Below are positions 51,102-57,725 of a stretch of 64,000 nt of DNA, one piece after another. The notes beneath the pieces are model-generated. The model had not been told where the DNA came from. It saw nothing but the letters and a program-made list of their open reading frames with translations, and ran no database searches. Origin of the DNA: Crossiella cryophila (GTDB lineage Bacteria > Actinomycetota > Actinomycetes > Mycobacteriales > Pseudonocardiaceae); assembly GCF_014204915.1 (NCBI RefSeq), contig NZ_JACHMH010000001.1, forward strand, positions 7,775,501 through 7,839,500. Reading direction: 5' to 3'. Made by a program: the position numbers and the translations under genes. Numbering within the stretch: position 1 is the first letter of the stretch; each line of letters starts with the position of its first letter.

Positions 51102-52646
51102 TTATGTGTCTCGCCGAAATACGGGTATGAGCTGGTCCGGGTGGAACCGAACGCCCTTACCGGCAGACTGGATCACAACAGCGGTTAGGCTCTTGGCAAT
51201 AGCAGCCTGTTTCTGTTCCATCGTGAATTCCGGGCTGTCCCACTCCTTAGCCAGGTCGACTACGAAGTTTCGGCGCGCGTCCTGCCGCGCATTGTATCGA
51301 TGTTGCTCGCGGCGGAGTTCGGCCACTTTCGCCTCCATGCGCGCAAGGCTGGGAAAATGGCGCTCTGCGGAGAATTCACCTGACTCGTACCGACGGATAG
51401 ACTCCTCGATTCGAGCAATATAGCCTTCAAGTTCTTTTTCTTTCGACCACGGCGGCAGTTCCTCCACTTTGCGAGACTCGATTCGCTGCTGGTCTGCGAT
51501 GACCAGGGCCTTAATGTATTCGTCGATCGGTTCGGCCACGCGCCCAATTCCGCTACAGCCCCCGGCCCCTTTAGCCTGACACCGATAGATCGGAATCATT
51601 CTCTTGGTGCGCGGGTCGCGACGGGCTGTCCCGATCATCCGGGCGTTGCACTTGCCGCATCGCACGAACGGCGACAAGAGGTAGATGGTTCGGTAGCCTC
51701 TCCCCTTAGCACCCAACCGGGATTGTTCGCCTCGTGCCGCAGGCGACCATGCCCGCTTGACAGCGTCGTACTGTTCCTCGGTGAGGATCGGTTCCCATTG
51801 TCCCCGTACCGGATTTCCATTCTCATCCCTCAGCACGTCGCCATGATGGGTGACGACTCCACAGATACGCGGGCGAAAAAAGATGCCGCGAATGGTGGCC
51901 GCAAGCCACGGCACGCCGGTGACCGTCTTGATCCCGCGCTTGTTCCATTGCTGCGCAAGGATCAAGGGGCTGACGCCAGCAAGAATACGCGGAACAGCCT
52001 CCTTGATATGGGCGGACTCCCGCTTGTTCAGCGTAAGGCGGTCTTTGCGCCATCCAAACGGGCGCATTCGGCCGCCGTGATTCTTGCCCGCGTACGCGGC
52101 CCGCCGCTTCCCGTCCACTACGCGCCGCGAGGTGTTCCGGGACTCGGAATTGCGCTGGTTCACCAGGCTGCGCGCGGAATCAATACCAGCGTCCGACGAC
52201 AGATCGATGTTCCCGGTCATGCTGACGACATACACGCCGTACAACTCGACCACATCAATCAGGTCTTCCAAGATGCGCGGATCGCGTGTCGCACGGTCGA
52301 TATCCACAACCGCAAGTGCGTTACATTCACCGCGACGCAATGCGGTCAGGATCGCTTCCCAGTCAGGCCGGACCACCCGATAGCCGAACGTGCCATCCGG
52401 CAACTTGACACGCTTTCGCCTGAATGAAGAAACATTCGGCTCAGGCACTTCACGTTCGATTCGTCCGCCAATGCCCTTGACGAACTTACGAAGATCACTC
52501 AACTGGTGATCCACTTGACCCTCATCGTCCGCACCGCGCCCGGACGGTACCTTGGACTCGCGGGCCGACAGTGCCCAAACTAGCTGGTCAGGGTCCCGCT
52601 CGATCAGCGTCCGACCCCGCTCCCGACGTGGCGGCGTGGTAGTCAT
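51102..52646 (-). CDS. Large serine recombinase (integrase)
   Basis: This 514-residue integrase has an N-terminal resolvase domain (LVWALSARESKVPSG with the catalytic Ser, ALAVVDIDRATRDPRILEDL). A recombinase domain follows (RRAAYAGKNHGGRMRPFGWR, GVPWLAATIRGIFFRPRICG), then a zinc ribbon (CGKCNARM and a later C-x-C pair) and a coiled coil (LEGYIARIEESIRRYESGEF). It starts at ATG 52646, 33 bases from the crossover site, so attP lies next to the gene as in phage integrases of this class. In the integrated state it is downstream of the host alkC-lysR promoter. Confidence 0.94.
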   Translation of the reverse strand: MTTTPPRRERGRTLIERDPDQLVWALSARESKVPSGRGADDEGQVDHQLSDLRKFVKGIGGRIEREVPEPNVSSFRRKRVKLPDGTFGYRVVRPDWEAILTALRRGECNALAVVDIDRATRDPRILEDLIDVVELYGVYVVSMTGNIDLSSDAGIDSARSLVNQRNSESRNTSRRVVDGKRRAAYAGKNHGGRMRPFGWRKDRLTLNKRESAHIKEAVPRILAGVSPLILAQQWNKRGIKTVTGVPWLAATIRGIFFRPRICGVVTHHGDVLRDENGNPVRGQWEPILTEEQYDAVKRAWSPAARGEQSRLGAKGRGYRTIYLLSPFVRCGKCNARMIGTARRDPRTKRMIPIYRCQAKGAGGCSGIGRVAEPIDEYIKALVIADQQRIESRKVEELPPWSKEKELEGYIARIEESIRRYESGEFSAERHFPSLARMEAKVAELRREQHRYNARQDARRNFVVDLAKEWDSPEFTMEQKQAAIAKSLTAVVIQSAGKGVRFHPDQLIPVFRRDT

Positions 52647-52658
52647 GAACCCGAGTAT

Positions 52659-52680
52659 GCAGTAAGAGATCCGTAGCTAC
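52659..52680. other. attR: element-lysR junction
   Basis: The arm GCAGTAAGA (52659-52667) is followed by 11 bases, then the crossover AC (52679-52680; GT on the minus strand), then lysR sequence starting CGCGACGAAG. The arm-to-crossover distance equals that at attL. Reconstructed attP is therefore symmetric around the dinucleotide. Confidence 0.85.
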
Positions 52681-52719
52681 CGCGACGAAGTAGCGCAGCT
52701 TGCGCAGGTCGACGTCCAT
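52681..52719 (-). pseudogene. LysR-family regulator, 5' fragment (13 codons)
   Basis: The minus strand reads ATG then MDVDLRKLRYFVA, the start of an LTTR DNA-binding domain, directly after a GGAGGTG ribosome site. It ends at the integration crossover. The continuation is at 41970 and below. It lies 22 bases after the AlkC-like gene stop, so alkC and lysR were probably co-transcribed. Confidence 0.9.
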
Positions 52720-52741
52720 GCCACCTCCCGCGCCGAAGGTA

Positions 52742-53839
52742 TCAGCCGGTGAGCCGGAAGGCGGTCCGGCCGGAGGCGGCGCCGTTGACCTGCACCTCGA
52801 TCTCGTGCTCGCCGGGGTAGTACACGCGGGTGCTGATGACCTTGAAGGAGTGCCTGCGGGAGAAGGTGATCCGCTCTCCCGGTGCGAGTACGCAGGTGGT
52901 CAGCTTGAACACCTTGGGGGTGCGTTTGCCGTTGGCCTTGAGGTGGTGCACCACGTAGTCCACCGCCAGGGTGGCCGGGTTCGCGCCGGTGTTCTCCAGG
53001 CGCACCTCGAAGGGCAGTTCGGCGCCGATGGCGACGGTGCGTCCGGCCAGCTCCGGCCCGTGCACGATGACCCCGGCCGCGGGGGCGAAACCCAGTAGCG
53101 CCAAGGCTTCCGGGTGGCCCTTCTTGATCAGTGTGCGCAGTGCGTGCCGGACCAGCCGGGGCGTGTGCTCGTCCGGTTCGGCCAGCCAGCGGGCCGCGGT
53201 CGCCACCACCAGGTCGCCCTCGGCGCGGCTGAGGTCGTTGAGGTGGTTGGCCACCGAGCGGCGCACGTACTCGCTCTCGTCCCGGTACAGCGCGTCCAGG
53301 ATCGGGATCGTGCACTCCGGGCGGTCCAGGATGGGCCGGACCTTGCGTGCCCACGGCAGGTGCGCCCTGGTGCCCTCGCTGGCCAGCCTGCGCACGTGCT
53401 CGTCCGGATCCCCGGTCCAGGTCTGGATGATCGGCAGCGCCCGGTCCAGGTCGGCGGCGAGCAGCGGGCGGATGGCGAACTCGGCGGTCAGTCGCGGGGT
53501 CAGCGCGGCGAGCAGGTGCAGGGCCTCGGCGATGGCGGGCGGGTCCTGGGCGAGGGCACGTGCGGAGACGGCCTCGGTGACCGGCCAGACCAGCCAGCCG
53601 GTGAACGCCGGATCGCCCAGGGCGGCCCGGAATTGTCGGTCCAGGCTGGGATAGTCGCCGGGCAGGTCGGCCAGCAGCGCGTCCTTGAGCAGGTCGCTGC
53701 GCTCCCGCAGGCTCAGCCCTGCCAGGGATTTGGCCGCGCGGCGCAGCGCGGGCAGCCGGGATCCGGGTGCGATCCGGGCGATGCCCCGGAGAAGGTGGGC
53801 GGCGACGTCAGGGCCGAGCAGCTCGTCCGCGGTGGGCAT
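52742..53839 (-). CDS. DNA alkylation repair protein (AlkC/AlkD-like HEAT-repeat family)
   Basis: This 365-residue protein consists of HEAT-like helical repeats (TWTGDPDEHVRRLASEGTRA, LYRDESEYVRRSVANHLNDL with the typical RRSVANHLND) followed by an immunoglobulin-like beta domain (ELPFEVRLENTGANPATLAV, RVYYPGEHEIEVQVNGAASG). This matches AlkC-type repair proteins that remove alkylated bases. The extra C-terminal domain is a known variation. It starts at ATG 53839 and shares a divergent promoter with the LLM oxidoreductase. Confidence 0.88.
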   Translation of the reverse strand: MPTADELLGPDVAAHLLRGIARIAPGSRLPALRRAAKSLAGLSLRERSDLLKDALLADLPGDYPSLDRQFRAALGDPAFTGWLVWPVTEAVSARALAQDPPAIAEALHLLAALTPRLTAEFAIRPLLAADLDRALPIIQTWTGDPDEHVRRLASEGTRAHLPWARKVRPILDRPECTIPILDALYRDESEYVRRSVANHLNDLSRAEGDLVVATAARWLAEPDEHTPRLVRHALRTLIKKGHPEALALLGFAPAAGVIVHGPELAGRTVAIGAELPFEVRLENTGANPATLAVDYVVHHLKANGKRTPKVFKLTTCVLAPGERITFSRRHSFKVISTRVYYPGEHEIEVQVNGAASGRTAFRLTG

Positions 53840-53856
53840 GCGACTCCCGTTCCAGG

Positions 53857-53887
53857 TGCTATGTTTGCTACACAGTGGACTATAGCA
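53857..53887. promoter_or_regulatory. Inverted repeat between alkC-like and LLM genes
   Basis: TGCTA (53866-53870) and TAGCA (53883-53887) form a dyad, with a further TGCTATG at 53857. The region is the only control space for both divergent genes. Significance is modest. Confidence 0.4.
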
Positions 53888-53906
53888 GCACCTCAAGGAG
53901 GATTCG

Positions 53907-54746
53907 GTGACCGCTCGACTCGGCACGCACGGCGTGTGGCTGGCCCCGCAGCACACCCCTTCGCTGACCAGGTACGTCCAGGAGGCGGAGGACCTCGGCT
54001 ACGGCGCCGCCTGGATCGGCCACGGCCTGGCCGCCCTGGGCGAACTCGAGGAGCACGAGGCGCTGCTGGCCGCGACCAGCACGATCACCGTGGCCAGCGC
54101 GATCGTGAACATGTGGACCAACGAGCCCGAGGCGGTGGCCCGCGGCTTCCACCGGATCGCCGACCGCCACGGCGACCGGTTCCTGCTCGGCGTCGGCGTC
54201 GGCCACCCCGAGGCGGTGGCGGCCTACCAGAAGCCCTACGCCAAGGTCGTGGAGTACCTGGACCGCCTGGACGAGGCCGGGGTGCCCCGGAAGTCGATCG
54301 TGCTGGCCGCGCTCGGGCCGAAAACCCTGAAGCTGGCCGGGGAACGCACCCTCGGCGCGGCCCCGTACCTGATGCCGACCGCGCACACCGCGCAGGCGCG
54401 CGAGCTGGTCGGCGACGGGCTGCTGGTGCCCGAGCAGACGCTGGTGGTGGAGGCCGATCCGGTGCTGGCCAGGGCCGCCGCGCGGGAGTTCCTCGACCTG
54501 TACCTGGGGCTGCGCAACTACATGGGCACGCTGGTCAAGCACGGGCTGACCGAGCAGGAGGTGGCCCGGCCGGGCAGTGACCGGATGATCGACCTGGTGG
54601 TGCCCTTCGGTACTCCCGAGCAGCTGGCGCAGCGGCTGGCCGAGCAGGTCAAGGCTGGTGCGGACCACGTCGGTATCCAGGTGGTGACCAGGGACGCCGG
54701 CGATCCGATGCCGGGCTACCGGGCCCTGGCCAAGGCGTTGTGGTGA
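53907..54746 (+). CDS. LLM-class F420-dependent oxidoreductase (TIGR03620-like)
   Basis: This 279-residue luciferase-like TIM-barrel protein has YVQEAEDLGYGAAWIGHGLA, VASAIVNMWTNEPEAVARGF, FLLGVGVGHPEAV and APYLMPTAHTAQARELVG. Actinobacterial members use cofactor F420. GTG 53907 has the strong ribosome site AAGGAGG. The substrate is unknown. Its location divergent from a DNA-alkylation repair gene may indicate a detoxification role, which is only an inference. Confidence 0.88.
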   Translation: MTARLGTHGVWLAPQHTPSLTRYVQEAEDLGYGAAWIGHGLAALGELEEHEALLAATSTITVASAIVNMWTNEPEAVARGFHRIADRHGDRFLLGVGVGHPEAVAAYQKPYAKVVEYLDRLDEAGVPRKSIVLAALGPKTLKLAGERTLGAAPYLMPTAHTAQARELVGDGLLVPEQTLVVEADPVLARAAAREFLDLYLGLRNYMGTLVKHGLTEQEVARPGSDRMIDLVVPFGTPEQLAQRLAEQVKAGADHVGIQVVTRDAGDPMPGYRALAKALW

Positions 54747-54750
54747 GCGG

Positions 54751-55185
54751 TCAGTAGCTGCTGACCGCCCCCGCGCCCAGCGACAGATGGTGCGCGACCA
54801 GGTCCAGGACCCGGTTCAGCCGGGCCACCTCGTGGTTGAACACGGCGAAACGCAGCGACCCCTGGCGGGCGCGGCGGGCGAAGAGCCGGGTCTGGTGCAC
54901 CACGAACCGGGCCGGGCCGACCGCGCTGTCGGTGGACAGCCCGCCGCTCTCCCTGGCCAGCACCGACTCGATCCGGTCGGCGAGCTGGTCGGCCTTGCGT
55001 GCCTGGGCGGCGGCCAGTTCCTGCAGGGTGCTCGGCGCGCTGCGCTCGGCCGCCGGCAACAGCGGCTCGAACCGGTCACGCCCGGAGAGTTCGGCCCACA
55101 GCATCACCCCTAGGGCCTGGTTGGCCACCCGGAGCACGGACGCGTGTTGGCCACGTGGCGACCCTCCGTTGACTTCTGGCGTCAC
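54751..55185 (-). CDS. Hypothetical helical protein
   Basis: This 144-residue protein is mostly alpha-helical (LQELAAAQARKADQLADRIE, FNHEVARLNRVLDLVAHHLS) with no recognised family. It converges with the LLM gene, 4 bases apart. The frame has normal codon composition for the region. The start at 55185 is not supported by a clear ribosome site. Confidence 0.6.
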   Translation of the reverse strand: MTPEVNGGSPRGQHASVLRVANQALGVMLWAELSGRDRFEPLLPAAERSAPSTLQELAAAQARKADQLADRIESVLARESGGLSTDSAVGPARFVVHQTRLFARRARQGSLRFAVFNHEVARLNRVLDLVAHHLSLGAGAVSSY

Positions 55186-55379
55186 TCCGACGGGTTAACC
55201 GTTGCTCCGATACGCCAAACTCACCCGCCGCCGAAAGATCCATAACGCCGCTACGACCGGCCGCGTCCGTTCGCTCACCCCGGCGTGTTCGCGCAGCTCA
55301 CCGGGGTGGCGATCGTGGTCGCGGAACTGCGCGACCGGCAGAAACATCACCGGATGGAGTGCGTTTAGGGCTGGCCCGT

Positions 55380-55757
55380 TCAGCTGATCGGCGCCAGGTA
55401 CACCCACGCCCCGTCGACGCGCTCGAACCGGCTGTTCTCGTGCAGCCGGTCGTCCTTGTCCTGGTAGCGGTAGTGCGCGTTGAACTCGACCGTGCCCTCC
55501 TGGTGGAACAGCCCGCCGCCGGTGGCGCCGAGGATCTCCAGGTGGGTCCAGCGCAGGTCGGTGTCGAAGTCGACCTCGACCGGGCGGGTCCTCGGGTGCC
55601 AGCTGCGCAACAGGTACGCCTCGTCGCGGAGCGCGTAGGCGGTGAACCGGGAGCGCATCAGCAGTTCGGCGGTGGCGGCGGCGCGTTCGCCGCGGTGCAG
55701 CGCGCCGCAGCAGTCCGGGTAGGACGTGGGCAGGCCGCAGGGACAGGATTTCGCCAT
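55380..55757 (-). CDS. ychJ: YchJ/UPF0225-family protein with SEC-C motif
   Basis: This 125-residue protein starts MAKSCPCGLPTSYPDCCGAL, the Cys-rich metal-binding segment of this family. It continues AELLMRSRFTAYALRDEAYL and VEFNAHYRYQDKDDRLHENS with a nuclear-transport-factor-2-like fold. The cellular role is unknown. It is divergent from the methyltransferase gene. The 194-bp stretch upstream toward 55186 shows no feature. Confidence 0.92.
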   Translation of the reverse strand: MAKSCPCGLPTSYPDCCGALHRGERAAATAELLMRSRFTAYALRDEAYLLRSWHPRTRPVEVDFDTDLRWTHLEILGATGGGLFHQEGTVEFNAHYRYQDKDDRLHENSRFERVDGAWVYLAPIS

Positions 55758-55813
55758 GGCGTCATTGTCCGCAGCGGTGGCCCGGTGGTGGCAACCGGGC
55801 CGATACTGACCGC

Positions 55814-56641
55814 ATGGACCGCGAGAAGGTCGACCTCACCGGTGCCCCGGCGACCATGCTGGCCACCCTCTACAGCAAGGCGGTGGACTCGCGGGCGCCC
55901 GATTCGGTGCTGCACGACGAGACCGCGGCGCGCGCGGTGGACCGGATCGAGTACGACTTCAGCCGCACCGGCCTGCGCGAACGCGACGGGATCTCGGCGG
56001 TCGTGCGCTCCAAGGAGTTCGACCGCCGCGCCCAGGCCGTGCTGGACCGGCACGCCGAGCTGACCGTGCTGCACCTGGGCTGCGGCCTCGATACCCGGGT
56101 CTACCGCCTGGACCCGCCGTCGACGGTGGCCTGGTACGACATCGACTACCCCGAGGTCATCGAGCTGCGTCGCCGGCTCTACCCGGAGCGGCCGGGCCTG
56201 CGGATGATCGGCTCCTCGGTCACCGATCCGGTTCTGCTGGCCGACATCCCCGGTGACCGGCCGGTGCTGGTGATCATGGAGGGCGTGACGCTGTACCTGC
56301 GCACGGCCGAGGGGCTGGCCACCTTCCGGCGCGTGGTCGAGCACTTCCCGGCGGGCACGCTGATCTTCGACGGGTACAGCTCGGCCGGGATCTGGGTGCA
56401 GCAGCGCACCGGGGTGGTCAAGGCGTCGGGGTCCCGGCTGGAGTGGGCGATCGACGATCCCGGGGAGCTGGCGCGAGAGGTGCCGGGGCTGGTGTTCGAC
56501 CAGGAGTGGTGGTTCCCCGGTCCGGCGGATCTTCGCGCGCACTACCCGTGGGCCCAGCGGCAGGTGTTGCGGGCGTTGTTCGCCTCGCCGTTCAAACGAC
56601 TTGGCCGCGGTTTGACCTATCACTTCGGGAGTGCGTCATGA
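55814..56641 (+). CDS. Leucine-carboxyl-methyltransferase-type protein (PPM1/TcmP-like)
   Basis: This 275-residue SAM-dependent methyltransferase has TVLHLGCGLDTRVYRLDPPS (motif I), AWYDIDYPEVIELRRRLYPE and LVIMEGVTLYLRTAEG, all typical of the O-methyltransferase family related to TcmP. Members methylate carboxyl groups in secondary metabolism or protein C-termini. Its stop overlaps the TPR gene start by 4 bases. Confidence 0.9.
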   Translation: MDREKVDLTGAPATMLATLYSKAVDSRAPDSVLHDETAARAVDRIEYDFSRTGLRERDGISAVVRSKEFDRRAQAVLDRHAELTVLHLGCGLDTRVYRLDPPSTVAWYDIDYPEVIELRRRLYPERPGLRMIGSSVTDPVLLADIPGDRPVLVIMEGVTLYLRTAEGLATFRRVVEHFPAGTLIFDGYSSAGIWVQQRTGVVKASGSRLEWAIDDPGELAREVPGLVFDQEWWFPGPADLRAHYPWAQRQVLRALFASPFKRLGRGLTYHFGSAS

Positions 56642-57117
56642 CCGATCCGGAATGGGAGGGGCGCCTCGCGGCGACCTGGGCTCAGCGGTACACAGTGGAC
56701 GGTCGGGAGCTGGTGGGGCGGGTCGAGGATCTGGCCGCCGAACTTCCGCCGTGCAGTTCGGTGGCGGCGTTCGAGCGGGCTTGTTCCTGGGATGCGGCTG
56801 GGCATGGTGAGCGGGCGGTTCCGTTGTATCGGGAGGCTTTGGCGCGGGGGCTGGATGAGCATCGGCGGCGGCGGGCGGTGATCCAGCTGGCTGGTTCGTT
56901 GCGGCGGTTGGGTGAGGCGGAGGAGAGCGTGCGGCTGCTCACGGCTGAGCGGGAGCGGGCTTCGGATGAGTTGGATGACGCGGTGCGGGCTTTTCTGGCG
57001 CTGGCGTTGGCTGATTGTGGGCGGGATCGGGAGGCGCTGGCGGTGGCCATGGAGACGTTGGCGCCGCATGTTCCTTGCTATCAGCGGGCGTTGAGCAGTT
57101 ACGCCCGGCAGCTCTGA
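56638..57117 (+). CDS. Tetratricopeptide repeat protein
   Basis: This 159-residue TPR protein has units FERACSWDAAGHGERAVPLY, IQLAGSLRRLGEAEESVRLL and FLALALADCGRDREALAVAM. It resembles the TPR_5-type small proteins. ATG 56638 overlaps the methyltransferase stop, so the two may function together, possibly with the TPR protein as a partner. Confidence 0.88.
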   Translation: MTDPEWEGRLAATWAQRYTVDGRELVGRVEDLAAELPPCSSVAAFERACSWDAAGHGERAVPLYREALARGLDEHRRRRAVIQLAGSLRRLGEAEESVRLLTAERERASDELDDAVRAFLALALADCGRDREALAVAMETLAPHVPCYQRALSSYARQL

Positions 57118-57138
57118 TCTTTGGTCTCGGGTGCGCGT

Positions 57139-57182
57139 GTTGGCCGTTGTTGTACGGCGTGTTGGCCGGTGTGGGGCACGAG
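57139..57182 (+). repeat. 22-bp repeat, left pair (forward)
   Basis: A full unit GTTGGCCGTTGTTGTAC plus 5 spacer bases starts at 57139. A decayed unit, GTTGGCCGGTGTGGGGC, starts at 57161, exactly 22 bp later. They use the same orientation as the right-hand forward array. Confidence 0.8.
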
Positions 57183-57275
57183 CGAAGATCAAGAGCGTCC
57201 TCGCCGGACGGGCAGAAATCAAAGGATGGGGGGGAAAGTCAAGAACAAGAGCAAAGAAGAAGAGCAGTGCTCGTA

Positions 57276-57428
57276 CGGTTCCCCCATCCCCGTCAGCCCT
57301 CCGATACCAAACCACATCCCGGCAAGCAGCCCGGTTGCGTTTGTGTTGACTTGGCGGCGGTTTGTGTTGCGGGGCTGCTTGCCGGGATGTGGTGTGTCCT
57401 CTCCAGGCTGACGGGGATGGGGGAACCG
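57276..57428. repeat. 153-nt two-part inverted repeat (long hairpin)
   Basis: The outer arms (57276-57298 and 57406-57428) pair over 23 bp without a mismatch, and the inner arms (57312-57332 and 57372-57392) pair over 21 bp without a mismatch. They are separated by a symmetric 13 x 13 internal loop. The 39-base terminal loop contains GTTTGTGTTG twice. Such a structure could be a MITE-like element, a structured RNA or an attenuating hairpin. Confidence 0.9.
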
Positions 57429-57467
57429 CTTGGGGAGTGTTGAAAAGCCACCCCGGCCGCCTGTCCT

Positions 57468-57480
57468 CGGGCTTCGCCCG
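57468..57480. repeat. Small hairpin CGGGCTTCGCCCG, copy 1
   Basis: A 5-bp GC stem with a TTC loop (UUCG-type cap) lies between the long hairpin and the inverted array. An identical copy starts exactly 50 bp later at 57518. Confidence 0.85.
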
Positions 57481-57517
57481 CACGCGACGTGTGGGAACCG
57501 CCTAGCCGCAGCGTTCC

Positions 57518-57530
57518 CGGGCTTCGCCCG
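57518..57530. repeat. Small hairpin CGGGCTTCGCCCG, copy 2
   Basis: This is an identical copy of the 57468 hairpin, 15 bases before the first reverse 22-bp unit. Confidence 0.85.
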
Positions 57531-57544
57531 CCTGCCTGGTTGGC

Positions 57545-57605
57545 GTCCCACAACGGCCAACGTGGTGTACCACAACGGCCAACACTCGGTACGACAACGG
57601 CCAAC
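57545..57605 (-). repeat. 22-bp repeat array, three units in reverse orientation
   Basis: Units start at 57545, 57567 and 57589 (period 22). On the minus strand they read GTTGGCCGTTGTGGGAC, GTTGGCCGTTGTGGTAC and GTTGGCCGTTGTCGTAC. They face the forward array at 57636 across a 30-bp spacer. Confidence 0.92.
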
Positions 57606-57635
57606 ACGCGCGGAGGGTTGAAGCCCTGCCGGCGT

Positions 57636-57701
57636 GTTGGCCGTTCTTGTACCTAGTGTTGGCCGTTCTTGTACGCCTTGTTGGCCGTTGTTGTACGGGG
57701 G
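57636..57701 (+). repeat. 22-bp repeat array, three units in forward orientation
   Basis: Units start at 57636, 57658 and 57680 (period 22): GTTGGCCGTTCTTGTAC twice and GTTGGCCGTTGTTGTAC once, each with 5 variable bases. Together with the reverse array this makes a 157-bp inverted structure. Confidence 0.93.
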
Positions 57702-57725
57702 TGGCGAGGTTTTCGGGGCTGGGGG

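Larger units (their letters stand above)
41970..52680. mobile_element. AICE-type integrative and conjugative element, about 10.7 kb
   Basis: The element is bounded by an interrupted LysR gene and carries a large serine integrase at its right end. It also has a TraB/FtsK DNA translocase, two Spd-like membrane proteins, an excisionase-like HTH, a WhiB-like protein, a NUDIX hydrolase and four or five XRE-like regulators. Gene content and size match actinomycete integrative and conjugative elements that transfer double-stranded DNA with one FtsK-like protein. No replication initiator (RepSA, RepAM or prim-pol type) was recognised. The dispersed palindrome family of the host is absent inside. Confidence 0.92.
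57118..57725. other. Gene-free repeat locus
   Basis: This 608-bp region holds no credible gene. It contains groups of a 22-bp-period repeat in both orientations, one large two-part hairpin (57276-57428), a small GAGCA-G-TGCTC hairpin (57262-57272), and two identical 13-base hairpins spaced 50 bp apart. The architecture resembles iteron arrays or transposon ends more than a promoter region. Confidence 0.8.

Noticed and set aside
57139-57605. Tn7-like transposon ends
   Set aside because: The 22-bp spacing of sites in opposite orientation is suggestive, but no terminal dinucleotide pattern, target duplication or transposase gene could be seen, so it is kept only as a possibility.
57131-57621. 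Open frames across the 57-kb repeat locus
   Set aside because: The repeat period of 22 is not a multiple of three, and the frames are translations of hairpin arms in both directions with no domain.
57545-57701. A CRISPR array
   Set aside because: Units are 17 bp with only 5 variable bases between them, orientation flips in the middle, and there are no cas genes. Spacers of normal length are absent.
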